Below, in pieces: positions 1 to 6,638 of a stretch of DNA of 12,444 nucleotides. The position numbers and the translations under genes were made by a program. The stretch spans positions 1-12,444 of the forward strand of contig JAJDZO010000098.1 of assembly GCA_022824605.1 (NCBI GenBank). Reading direction: 5' to 3'. Position 1 is the first letter of the stretch, and the number at the start of each line of letters is the position of its first letter. Source of the stretch: Acidimicrobiia bacterium (GTDB taxonomy: Bacteria; Actinomycetota; Acidimicrobiia; Acidimicrobiales; Aldehydirespiratoraceae). The notes under the pieces were generated by a model that worked only from the letters and a program-made list of their open reading frames with translations, did not search any database and was not told the origin of the DNA.

Positions 1-1
1 T

Positions 2-1090
2 GCGATCGGCGTACCAGACTTCACTTGGACGGGCCATCAGAAGCTAAATTCCTTCAGCGGACGACGCTTCAAAGCATTGCCCAACACCGAACGAGAGGTG
101 CAAGTCTCATCTGACTGTCCAGTATTCTGGGAAGATCTCGCTGGTGAGCTTGCCCGAGAGCTGCTACGAGCCGAAGATCCACCCCTTGTGATCAGCGCAC
201 GACATTTCCCAGAAAATACCGTTAGAGATATTGTATATACAACTTCTGCTCGCCCTGTTGCTATATGTTGCACTCACGTGCAACCAGACTCCGGTGGAGA
301 CAGCCCAGCTGTCGCCATCGCACTGCCTGAACAGGCGCACCTCTTGGAGTGGCTGCGGGCTCTTCTAGAAGTGCTCCACATGATTGACAAGGACAGAGTT
401 CCGCACGCTCCGCCGCGATTGTCGAGCCCCGCTGATTGGTACACCCCGAAAGAGAGCGAGCTAGCGAGCCAGCTAACGGAGATCGGAAACAAAATTGATC
501 ACCTCGACTCTGAACGTGAACGGCTGGAGGCCGCTTTGAGAGTCGCTGGCGAGGAAGCAGACGCTGGTGTCCGGCGATGTATCTGGGCAGACGGAGATGA
601 ACTAGTAGATGCCGTGGCATACATCCTCGATGGAATCGGCTTCACGGTGCGCGACATGGATGCCGAGAAGCGAGAGGGAGAGCCGAAGCGGGAAGACCTA
701 CGCCTCACGGTTCCGGAGAACGTCGGATGGGAAGCTGTGGTCGAAGTCAAGGGATACGCCAAGGGCACCCGCACGACCGATGCCCGCCAAATCCGAGAGT
801 ACCGAGATCTATACATCAAGGACCGGGGCCGTCCCCCTGATCTGGTATTGTGGGTAGCCAATCCCTATCGGTCCACTGTGGACCCTTCAGACCGACCCGC
901 TCCTGACAACAATGTGGAGGAGTCCGCAGCGAATATTGAGGCTGTCCATGTCTTGACGAAAGATCTTTATCGGCTGTGGGCACTGGTCCAATCGGGTCAC
1001 CTCGAGGATGAGAGCGCACTTCAACAACTAGTCGGCGCTCCACCAGGGCTATGGTCTCCGACGCTATCGGACACTGAAGACACTGCCTGA
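2..1090 (+). CDS. Partial PD-(D/E)XK nuclease-like protein with coiled coil (5' end outside window)
   Basis: The frame is open from the left edge (first full codon at 2) to TGA at 1088-1090, giving 362 visible residues. A TTG at 77 could serve as a start, but the open frame continues upstream through sensible protein sequence (AIGVPDFTWTGHQKL), so I read this as the 3' part of a longer gene. Visible residues about 152-190 are charged and heptad-like (LTEIGNKIDHLDSERERLEA), a likely coiled coil. After it comes a compact domain matching the PD-(D/E)XK nuclease fold: a helix with GDELVDAVAYILDGIGF, Asp at visible residue 232 (KREDLRL), then a beta strand with E248-V-K250 (VVEVKGYAKG) and a helix with RQIREYRD. 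In this family D, E and K bind the metal and cleave DNA. Role, partner and target are unknown; restriction or another defence function is an inference. Codon use is more AT-rich (runs such as GATATTGTATATAC) than in the phoH-dnaG block, suggesting transfer. Confidence 0.75.
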   Translation, partial: AIGVPDFTWTGHQKLNSFSGRRFKALPNTEREVQVSSDCPVFWEDLAGELARELLRAEDPPLVISARHFPENTVRDIVYTTSARPVAICCTHVQPDSGGDSPAVAIALPEQAHLLEWLRALLEVLHMIDKDRVPHAPPRLSSPADWYTPKESELASQLTEIGNKIDHLDSERERLEAALRVAGEEADAGVRRCIWADGDELVDAVAYILDGIGFTVRDMDAEKREGEPKREDLRLTVPENVGWEAVVEVKGYAKGTRTTDARQIREYRDLYIKDRGRPPDLVLWVANPYRSTVDPSDRPAPDNNVEESAANIEAVHVLTKDLYRLWALVQSGHLEDESALQQLVGAPPGLWSPTLSDTEDTA

Positions 1091-1337
1091 ATGCTGGCCA
1101 TCGTGAGGTGCCTGGGAATCCCCACCCTCGAATGCGGGAAGGTCCGCTAGAGACGCGTCAGCGTGCCGCCGCAATTGCAGGGCGGTTCAAACCTGGTATT
1201 GGGCATCCAGCGCGCTCGACGCGACCGTTGTTTAGCAGGTTCCTCAGGCGGCATCACTGCTCGCTCAGCGTCGCGTGCTCCTGTTGGCGGCCGAAGCTCA
1301 GATGGACAGAGCGCCGATTGCATAGACATGAGGAGCG
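1091..1337. other. Gene-poor intergenic stretch, nothing recognised
   Basis: Short open frames occur on both strands here, but none has a family resemblance, a convincing start site or a codon pattern like the neighbouring genes. No tRNA, terminator or clear promoter was seen. It separates the left-edge nuclease-like gene from the 23-nt repeats and the ATPase remnant, and may itself be decayed accessory DNA. Confidence 0.5.
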
Positions 1338-1406
1338 GCGTCGGAACTGTAGCAAAAGGTGCGTCGGAACTGTAGCGAAACCTGCGTCGTGATTGTAGTG
1401 GTCGGT
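1338..1406 (+). repeat. Three tandem 23-nt direct repeats upstream of the ATPase remnant
   Basis: Copies lie at 1338-1360, 1361-1383 and 1384-1406 with no spacer. Copies 1 and 2 share GCGTCGGAACTGTAGC and then differ at a few positions; copy 3 keeps GCGTCG..A.TGTAG and is more diverged. The last copy ends two bases before the ATG at 1408 of the broken ATPase gene, and its TGTAGT (1394-1399) sits 8 nt before that ATG, the same distance as the -10-like boxes of glyQS and dnaG. This fits a promoter with repeated operator sites, but that function is inferred from position alone. Confidence 0.7.
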
Positions 1407-1407
1407 G

Positions 1408-1746
1408 ATGGAGTACCTTCCTCGAGTTGTCGACTCCGAGCTGGATGCGCTTGCTGAGGCGCCGGCGATGTCGATCGAAGGGGCCCGCGGCGTGGGCAAG
1501 ACCGCGACTGCGGTGCGGCGGGCACGTACCGTTCATCCGGTCAGGCTTCCCGGCGATCAGGCCGCACCCTGATCGCATCCGGCGCGGCCTGCTCGACGGC
1601 TACATCGAGCAGATTTTCCAACACGATGTCCATCAGTTCGGTCACGCCCTCCGAGATGAGGGGTCGTTGCGCAGATGGATCACCGCCTACGCGGCCGCGG
1701 TGTCGACTGCGACCTCGTTCGAGAAGATCCGCGGCGCTGGTCGGCC
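1408..1746 (+). pseudogene. Internally deleted, frameshifted and truncated AAA ATPase of the DUF4143 type
   Basis: From ATG 1408 the frame reads MEYLPRVVDSELDALAEAP..., with a Walker A motif GARGVGKT, the usual N-terminus of ATP-binding proteins carrying a C-terminal DUF4143 domain; it stops at TGA 1570-1572. A second frame (codon phase of 1580) continues with SGFPAIR, LLDGYIEQIFQHDV, LRRWITAYAAA and SFEKIRGAG, which is the start of DUF4143 (the intact family typically has SGFPGIR ... YAAATST ... YEKIRDAA). The two halves meet near 1535-1545. Compared with family members as I know them, roughly 130 residues are missing, including the Walker B/sensor region, and the C-terminal part after KIRGAG is absent. 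An active ATPase is not possible. The family's role is poorly defined (often toxin-antitoxin-like or defence-associated). The second half happens to be in frame with phoH, which can mislead gene callers. Confidence 0.8.
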
Positions 1747-1793
1747 CCTGACTCTGCTGGGCACTGCGCGGGGTGGTGTTCGGGCTTGTGGTG

Positions 1794-1799
1794 TAGTCT
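1794..1799 (+). promoter_or_regulatory. Candidate -10 box of the phoH operon
   Basis: TAGTCT matches the TAnnnT pattern seen before uppS, glyQS and dnaG in this window. It ends 17 nt before the phoH ATG, so the leader would be about 10 nt long. No -35 consensus is evident. It lies between the end of the ATPase remnant and phoH. Confidence 0.4.
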
Positions 1800-1816
1800 C
1801 TCGCTCAGACCCACGC

Positions 1817-2779
1817 ATGTCTGAGACCGCCGCCACCATCCGAGTCCCCGCCAACCACCTGCTCGGACCGCTGGTGGGCGAGCACGACGCCAACCTCAAG
1901 CAGCTGGAGAGCGCGTTCCCCGGCAGCCGCATCCACCTGCGGGGCAACGAGGTCAGCGTTCTCGGCGACGAAGCCGACACCGTCGCCCGGCTCTTCGAGG
2001 AACTGATCGTGCTGCTCGAGCACGGCCAGCGTCTCGACGTGCGCACCATCGACCGCACGATCGACATGGTGCGCAGCAACGTGCGCGCCTCCGAGGTGCT
2101 CACCCACGACGTGCTGCGCACCGCCGGCGGGCGGGTTGTGCGGCCCAAGTCGGCGGGCCAGAAGCGCTACGTGGACGTGATGGGCCAGAACGTGATCACC
2201 TTCAGCATCGGTCCCGCCGGAACGGGCAAGAGCTGGCTGGCGGTGGCCATGGCGGTGCGGGCCCTCCACAACGACGAGGTGAGCCGGATCATTCTCACCC
2301 GCCCTGCGGTGGAGGCGGGGGAGCGGCTCGGGTTCCTGCCCGGTGATCTGATGGCCAAGGTGGACCCCTACCTGCGTCCTCTCTACGACGCGCTGTACGA
2401 CATGGTCGGCAGCGAGGGCATGGAGCGGCTCCTCGAACGCGGGGCGGTCGAGGTGGCGCCGCTGGCGTTCATGCGAGGTCGAACCCTCAACTCGAGCTTC
2501 ATCATTCTCGACGAGGCCCAGAACACCACGCCCGAGCAGATGAAGATGTTCCTGACCCGCATCGGCTTCGGATCGCGGGCGGTGGTCACCGGCGACGTCA
2601 CCCAGATCGACGTGGACGGCGGACGCAGCGGCCTCGTCGGCATCGAGGAACTGCTCGGCGGCATCTCCGGCATCGGCTTCGTCCATCTGAACAGCCGCGA
2701 CGTCGTGCGCCATCGCATCGTGGCCGACATCGTCACCGCCTACGACCGGGTGGCGTCCAGACCCGGCACATCCGCCTAG
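1817..2779 (+). CDS. phoH: PhoH-family ATPase (PhoH/YbeZ)
   Basis: A 320-residue cytoplasmic P-loop protein of the PhoH/YbeZ family, thought to act with YbeY in RNA or ribosome metabolism. Residues about 10-75 form a KH-like N-terminal domain (NHLLGPLVGEHDANL...). The ATPase core has Walker A GPAGTGKS at residues 132-139, the family signature RPAVEAGERLGFLPGD, and Walker B ILDEAQN with D232, followed by GDVTQID. Length is normal for the family. I chose ATG 1817 because the protein from there matches family length and start. The frame stays open back to a TTG at 1427, but that extension encodes the DUF4143 remnant and belongs to a different gene. There is no Shine-Dalgarno sequence. First gene of the phoH-ybeY-corC-era operon; only 3 nt separate its TAG from ybeY. 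Biochemical role inferred from family. Confidence 0.95.
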   Translation: MSETAATIRVPANHLLGPLVGEHDANLKQLESAFPGSRIHLRGNEVSVLGDEADTVARLFEELIVLLEHGQRLDVRTIDRTIDMVRSNVRASEVLTHDVLRTAGGRVVRPKSAGQKRYVDVMGQNVITFSIGPAGTGKSWLAVAMAVRALHNDEVSRIILTRPAVEAGERLGFLPGDLMAKVDPYLRPLYDALYDMVGSEGMERLLERGAVEVAPLAFMRGRTLNSSFIILDEAQNTTPEQMKMFLTRIGFGSRAVVTGDVTQIDVDGGRSGLVGIEELLGGISGIGFVHLNSRDVVRHRIVADIVTAYDRVASRPGTSA

Positions 2780-2782
2780 ATA

Positions 2783-3283
2783 GTGACCGCATCCGACGAT
2801 CCTGTTGACGCAGCCGACGGAGCCGTGGTCCGCGTCTTCGACGAGACGACGGGGGCAGCGCCGCCGCCCCGGATCGACACGCAGCGCTGGGCCAGGTTGG
2901 CCTCGGCGGTGCTGCGCGACGAGGGGATCGGATCTGGCGAACTGGGCCTCCGGTTCGTGGATCCCGACACCATGGCCGATCTCAACGTGAACCACATGGG
3001 TTCGCCCGGCCCCACCGACGTGCTGGCCTTCCCCATAGACGCCACCGACGGCGCCGCGGGCGCACCCGGGCCCACGGTGCTGCTGGGCGACGTGGTGGTC
3101 TGCCCCGCATACGCGGCCGCCTCCGAGGGCCTGCGTGAATCGGCGGCACTGGCGGACGAGTTGGCCCTGCTGGTGGTGCACGGCGTGCTGCATGTGCTGG
3201 GCCACGACCACGCCGTCGCTGATGAGGCCGCAGCCATGAAGGCCCGCGAACGCAGGCTGCTGGCTGCACACCACCGTTCGTGA
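2783..3283 (+). CDS. ybeY: Endoribonuclease YbeY (rRNA maturation and ribosome quality control)
   Basis: A 166-residue protein of the UPF0054/YbeY family, a zinc-dependent endoribonuclease involved in 16S rRNA 3' processing and removal of defective ribosomes in bacteria. The diagnostic H-x3-H-x5-H metal site is intact in HGVLHVLGHDH, with His133, His137 and His143. Upstream are the typical RFVDPDTMADLNVNHMG and TDVLAFPID segments. The start is GTG 2783, three bases after the phoH stop and without a Shine-Dalgarno sequence, suggesting translational coupling. The roughly 20 residues before VRVFDETTG look poorly conserved, so a slightly later start is possible, but none is better supported. Its TGA overlaps the GTG of corC (GTGA). 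Confidence 0.95.
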   Translation: MTASDDPVDAADGAVVRVFDETTGAAPPPRIDTQRWARLASAVLRDEGIGSGELGLRFVDPDTMADLNVNHMGSPGPTDVLAFPIDATDGAAGAPGPTVLLGDVVVCPAYAAASEGLRESAALADELALLVVHGVLHVLGHDHAVADEAAAMKARERRLLAAHHRS

Positions 3284-4119
3284 CCAGTCAGCACGATCCC
3301 GGCGCCCCCAAGGAGCGAGGCCGAGTCCGGCGACGGGTCGGATGGGGGCGCAACGGCGCGCCGCCGGTGAGCGAGGACGAGTTGATCGCCATCACCGACG
3401 CCGCGGCTGAGGCGGACACGATCGAGGACGCCGAGCGCGACATGATCGCCTCGGCTCTGGCTCTCGACCGCACCGTGGTGCGTGAAGTAATGGCGCCCCG
3501 AGCCGACATGGTCACCGTCGACGCCGACATGACGGTTACCGCCGCGCTGGAGATCGCCATCGGCCGCGGCCTGAGCCGTCTGCCGGTGTGCCGGAACGAC
3601 ATCGACGACATCGTGGGCGTCGTGCTGCTGAAGGACCTGGCCCGCACCGAGCGGTCCGGAGGCGGCGAGTGCGCTGTGCCCGGCTCGATGCGCAGCGCCA
3701 TGTTCGTTCCCGAGACCAAGAGGGTCGATGAGCTGCTGTCGGAGATGCGCACCGCCGGAGGGCATCTCGCGGTGGTGGTGGACGAGTACGGGGGCACCGC
3801 CGGGCTGGTCACCCTGGAGGATCTGGTCGAGGAGCTGGTGGGCGAGATCGTCGACGAGTTCGACCGACCCGAACCGCTGTTGGAGCCGCTCGCAGGCGGT
3901 GAGGCGTTGGTACACGGACGCATGCCGGTCGACCAGCTGAACACCCTCGTCGGCGCGGCGTTGCCCGACGACGACTGGGACACCGTCGGCGGGTTGATCT
4001 TCAGCACGCTGGGCCATGTGCCCGAGGTGGGCGAGACCGTGGAGGTCGACGGGCTCAGGCTGCGGGTGGAGCACATGGAGGGGCGCCGCATCACCCGGGT
4101 GAGGCTCACGAGGACATGA
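3280..4119 (+). CDS. corC: CorC-type CBS-domain protein lacking the DUF21 membrane domain
   Basis: A 279-residue protein with paired CBS domains (about 71-190; REVMAPRADM at 68-77 and VVVDEYGGTAGL near 165-176) and a C-terminal CorC_HlyC (transporter-associated) domain (about 200-278; DDDWDTVGGLIFSTLGHVP). CBS pairs bind adenine nucleotides, and relatives act in magnesium or cobalt homeostasis. I see no hydrophobic membrane segment: the protein begins with a charged region and goes straight to SEDELIAITDAAAE. This resembles E. coli CorC/YbeX, which follows ybeZ and ybeY in the same order, rather than the longer actinobacterial proteins with an N-terminal DUF21 membrane domain. GTG start overlapping the ybeY stop by 4 nt; its own TGA overlaps the era ATG (ATGA). 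Transport itself is unproven; a ribosome-linked role is also possible from the neighbourhood. Confidence 0.88.
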   Translation: MTSQHDPGAPKERGRVRRRVGWGRNGAPPVSEDELIAITDAAAEADTIEDAERDMIASALALDRTVVREVMAPRADMVTVDADMTVTAALEIAIGRGLSRLPVCRNDIDDIVGVVLLKDLARTERSGGGECAVPGSMRSAMFVPETKRVDELLSEMRTAGGHLAVVVDEYGGTAGLVTLEDLVEELVGEIVDEFDRPEPLLEPLAGGEALVHGRMPVDQLNTLVGAALPDDDWDTVGGLIFSTLGHVPEVGETVEVDGLRLRVEHMEGRRITRVRLTRT

Positions 4120-4958
4120 CCGGGTCGGGGGCTCCCGGCGGCTTCCGTTGTGGGATCGTCGGGCTCGCGGGCCGTCCCAACGCGGGCAAGTCGACGCTGG
4201 TCAACCGGATCGTGGGGCAGAAGGTGACGATCGTCTCCGACAAGCCCCAGACGACCCGCACCGAGATGCGCGGCGTGCTCACCCGCGGCGACGCTCAGAT
4301 GATCCTGGTCGACACGCCCGGCCTCCACAAACCCCGAACCGCTCTGGGCCGTCGGATGAACGCCGCTGCGTCGCAGGCCCTGCACGACGTCGACGTGACG
4401 TGTCTGGTGATCGACGCAACCGCGCAGTACGGCCGGGGCGACGCCTTCATCGCGAGGTCGCTGCGGGCCGACTCGGTGGTGGTGGTGACCAAGTGCGACC
4501 TGGTGGGGCCGAGCGTCATCCTCAAGCAGTTGGCCGCGCTGGGCGAACTCGACTTCGAGGCCTACTTCCCGGTGAGCGGACGCACCGGTGAGGGAGTCGA
4601 GACGCTGGTGGATCACCTCGTCGCCCGACTGCCGACCGGCCCGCCCCTGTACGGCGCTGACGCCACCTCGGACACAACTCAGGCAGTCTGGGTGGCCGAG
4701 CTGGTGAGGGAGCGGCTCCTGGAGACGGCCCGCGACGAGTTGCCCCATTCGATCGCCACCCGGGTCACCGATTGGGACTGGCCCCACATCCGCTGCGAGA
4801 TCGTGGTCGAGCGCCCTTCGCAGAAGGCGATAGTGATCGGCCGAGGGGGGTCGCGGCTCAAGTCGGTGGGAATCGCGGTGCGCGCCGAACTCCCCCCTGG
4901 CGCCTACCTGCAGTTGACGGTGAAGGTGGAGAAGGACTGGCAGCGCCGCCCCGCCTGA
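4116..4958 (+). CDS. era: GTPase Era (30S subunit assembly)
   Basis: A 280-residue GTPase that binds 16S rRNA near its 3' end during 30S maturation. G1 is GRPNAGKS at residues 19-26, the switch I region includes DKPQTTRT, G3 is DTPG at 66-69, and G4 is TKCD at 125-128. G4 has Thr in place of the usual Asn of NKxD, a substitution I believe is tolerated in actinobacterial Era proteins. The G5 region is PVSGRTG. The C-terminal KH domain shows SQKAIVIGRGGSRLKSVG with the GxxG loop, and the protein ends with the usual VKVEKDWQ. ATG 4116 overlaps the corC stop by 4 nt. Placing Era behind YbeY fits a shared 16S 3'-end maturation function. Last gene of the first operon. Confidence 0.97.
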   Translation: MTGSGAPGGFRCGIVGLAGRPNAGKSTLVNRIVGQKVTIVSDKPQTTRTEMRGVLTRGDAQMILVDTPGLHKPRTALGRRMNAAASQALHDVDVTCLVIDATAQYGRGDAFIARSLRADSVVVVTKCDLVGPSVILKQLAALGELDFEAYFPVSGRTGEGVETLVDHLVARLPTGPPLYGADATSDTTQAVWVAELVRERLLETARDELPHSIATRVTDWDWPHIRCEIVVERPSQKAIVIGRGGSRLKSVGIAVRAELPPGAYLQLTVKVEKDWQRRPA

Positions 4959-5047
4959 CTCGGCGGCGCAGCCCGGGGGCTCGCCCGCGCGGGCGGTCGG
5001 CTCCAAGGCATCGGAGCTTGGCCGTGCCGCCTCGGCGGGTAGCGCGG
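4959..5047. other. era-uppS intergenic region with GC-rich inverted repeats
   Basis: It holds the perfect palindrome GCCCGCGCGGGC at 4983-4994 and a hairpin with arms GCTCC 5000-5004 and GGAGC 5013-5017; an alternative pairing uses CCAAG 5003-5007 and CTTGG 5017-5021. No T-run follows, so it is not a textbook intrinsic terminator. The position after era and before a separate uppS promoter would suit transcript termination. Confidence 0.4.
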
Positions 5048-5053
5048 TAGCGT
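5048..5053 (+). promoter_or_regulatory. Candidate -10 box for leaderless uppS transcript
   Basis: TAGCGT is followed by 7 nt and then the ATG at 5061, so transcription would begin at or next to the start codon. There is no Shine-Dalgarno sequence. A similar GGTAGCG lies 8 nt upstream. No -35 consensus is apparent. Confidence 0.5.
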
Positions 5054-5060
5054 CACGGTG

Positions 5061-5819
5061 ATGACCGCGTTGGCGTTGGACCTCGAACGCGTCCCCTCAC
5101 ATGTGGCGTGCGTGATGGACGGCAACGGCCGGTGGGCTCAGTCCCGAGGCCTGCCCCGCACCGAGGGGCACCGCGCCGGCGAGCAGGCCCTGTTCGATGT
5201 GGTGGACGGCGCTCTCGACATCGGTGTCGAGTGGCTCACCGTCTACGCGTTCAGCACCGAGAACTGGCGACGCCCCGCCGGTGAGGTCCGCTTCCTGCTC
5301 GAGTTCAACGAGGAGCTCCTGCTGCGCCGCCGCGACGATCTGCACGAGCGGGGAGTGCGGATCCGCTTCGTCGGTCGCCGGGACCGCCGGGTGCCGAAAC
5401 GGTTGCTCGGCCTCATGGACGACGCCATCGATCTCACCAAGCACAACGACCGCATGACCTTGACCATCGCCTTCAACTACGGGGGCCGGGCCGAGATCGT
5501 CGACGCGGTCAGAGCGGTGGTGAACTCGGGAATCTCGGCGGAGAGGATCACCGAGCGCACCATCGCCTGCCGGCTCTACGACCCCGAGATGCCCGAGCCC
5601 GACCTGATGATCCGCACCTCCGGGGAGTTCCGCACCTCCAACTTCTTGTTGTGGGAGCTGGCCTACAGCGAGCTGTACTTCACCGACACGGCGTGGCCCG
5701 ATTTCCGGCGCGGCGACCTCTATGAGGCGATCAGGGTCTACCAGGAGCGTGAACGGCGCTTCGGGCGGGTCTCACCCAACGGGGCAGGGCCCGCCATCGC
5801 CTCCAACGGCGACGCCTGA
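5061..5819 (+). CDS. uppS: Undecaprenyl (isoprenyl) diphosphate synthase
   Basis: A 252-residue cis-prenyltransferase that adds isopentenyl units to an allylic diphosphate, making the polyprenyl carrier for peptidoglycan and other envelope polymers. The family signature VMDGNGRWAQSRG contains catalytic Asp20; FSTENWRRP follows. The C-terminal motif RTSGEFRTSNFLLWELAY contains Arg185 and Arg191, which bind the diphosphate, and Glu204 (SELYF), which corresponds to the Mg-binding Glu of the E. coli enzyme. Length is normal and the protein is soluble or peripheral. I prefer ATG 5061 to the adjacent GTG 5058 because the -10-like box at 5048-5053 places transcription start on that A. recO follows after 9 nt, so the two are probably cotranscribed. 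Final chain length cannot be told from sequence by eye. Confidence 0.96.
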   Translation: MTALALDLERVPSHVACVMDGNGRWAQSRGLPRTEGHRAGEQALFDVVDGALDIGVEWLTVYAFSTENWRRPAGEVRFLLEFNEELLLRRRDDLHERGVRIRFVGRRDRRVPKRLLGLMDDAIDLTKHNDRMTLTIAFNYGGRAEIVDAVRAVVNSGISAERITERTIACRLYDPEMPEPDLMIRTSGEFRTSNFLLWELAYSELYFTDTAWPDFRRGDLYEAIRVYQERERRFGRVSPNGAGPAIASNGDA

Positions 5820-5828
5820 CCGACAGCC

Positions 5829-6548
5829 GTGGCCCTCTACCGCGACGATGCGGTGGTGTTGCGCACCTGGAAGCTGGGGGAGGCCGACCGGATCGTCAAC
5901 CTGCACACCCTCGGTCACGGCAAGGTCCGTGCAGTGGCCAAGGGTGTGCGCCGCACCCGCTCGAAGTTCGGCGCCCGACTGGAACCGGCCTGCCATGTGG
6001 CAGTGCAGCTCTACCGGGGCCGCGGCGACCTCGACACCGTCACCCAGGTAGAGACCATCAACCGGTTCACGGGCCTGAGAGCCGACCCCACCAGATTCGC
6101 CCAGGCCTCGGCCATGCTCGAGGCCGTCGACGTGCTCGCTCCCGAGGCCGGAGGCGACCCCGATCGCCATGTGATGTTGGTGCGGGCCTTGGCCACTCTC
6201 GACCGCCTCGACACCCACCTGGTGTTGGCGGGCTTCTTTCTGAAGCTGCTGGCCCTTGAGGGCGTGCAGCCTGAACTGGAGAGCTGCGTGGCCTGCGGTG
6301 GGGGCGAGCCCTTCGAGGCCATCGACGTCGCCGGCGGCGGCGTGCTGTGCCATTCGTGTCGTCACGGTCGCCCGATCAGCGCCGACGCGCTGGAGATGCT
6401 GCGCCAGATACTGGGCGGCCGGCTCTCAGAGGTGCTGCGCCGCTCGGCTGACGACGCCGCCGAGGAGGTGACCTCCGTTGCCACCGCCGCAATAGAGGCC
6501 CACCTGGAGCGACGCCTGCGATCAGTGACGGTGCTCGACCGCGCCTGA
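5829..6548 (+). CDS. recO: DNA repair protein RecO
   Basis: A 239-residue RecO, the mediator that, with RecR, helps load RecA on SSB-coated single-stranded DNA and anneals complementary strands. The N-terminal OB-fold begins in the typical way (LYRDDAVVLRTWKLGEADRIVNLHT, split here only by length) with AVAKGVRRTRSKFGARLEP. The helical part contains a zinc site of two C-x2-C pairs: Cys153/Cys156 (CVAC) and Cys174/Cys177 (CHSC). The start is GTG 5829 with no Shine-Dalgarno sequence, 9 nt after uppS, which suggests coupled translation. In mycobacteria recO comes before uppS; the order here is reversed. Confidence 0.94.
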   Translation: MALYRDDAVVLRTWKLGEADRIVNLHTLGHGKVRAVAKGVRRTRSKFGARLEPACHVAVQLYRGRGDLDTVTQVETINRFTGLRADPTRFAQASAMLEAVDVLAPEAGGDPDRHVMLVRALATLDRLDTHLVLAGFFLKLLALEGVQPELESCVACGGGEPFEAIDVAGGGVLCHSCRHGRPISADALEMLRQILGGRLSEVLRRSADDAAEEVTSVATAAIEAHLERRLRSVTVLDRA

Positions 6549-6624
6549 CCCTTACCAGACGGCCCGTGAGCGGAGCGAACATGAGCGGGAAACACGGCTG
6601 TGCCGAGCCGAATACTGCGGCGCG

Positions 6625-6630
6625 TACGCT
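6625..6630 (+). promoter_or_regulatory. Candidate -10 box for leaderless glyQS transcript
   Basis: TACGCT ends 8 nt before ATG 6639. It is the same TAnnnT-to-start arrangement as at uppS and dnaG, and no ribosome binding site lies in between. The box argues against an upstream GTG start at 6600, which would precede the promoter. Confidence 0.5.
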
Positions 6631-6638
6631 TGCCTGCC

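Noticed and set aside
77..79. TTG as the start of the left-edge nuclease-like gene
   Set aside because: The frame is open all the way to the window edge, there is no ribosome binding site or TAnnnT box at a suitable distance, and the family-like sequence does not begin there.
1180..1200. GGTTCAAACC resembling a tRNA T-loop fragment
   Set aside because: The flanks do not form a 5-bp T stem or any acceptor stem, so it is not a tRNA remnant I can support.
1338..1406. Possible short CRISPR array
   Set aside because: The 23-nt units abut directly with no spacers, and there are no cas genes in view.
1805..3274. Long minus-strand open frame of about 490 codons opposite phoH and ybeY, and similar ones at 3288-5006 and 7915-9558
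   Set aside because: They mirror real + strand genes in high-GC DNA where stop codons are rare, have no recognisable domains and are rich in His, Gly, Arg and Gln as expected of shadow frames.
4488..4499. Era G4 motif TKCD instead of NKxD as a sign of an inactive GTPase
   Set aside because: All other G motifs and the KH domain are intact, and Thr at this position is, to my knowledge, seen in actinobacterial Era proteins.
6600..6638. Upstream GTG start extending GlyRS by 13 residues
   Set aside because: The extension (MPSRILRRVRLPA) is not GlyRS-like and it spans the candidate -10 box; ATG 6639 matches the family.
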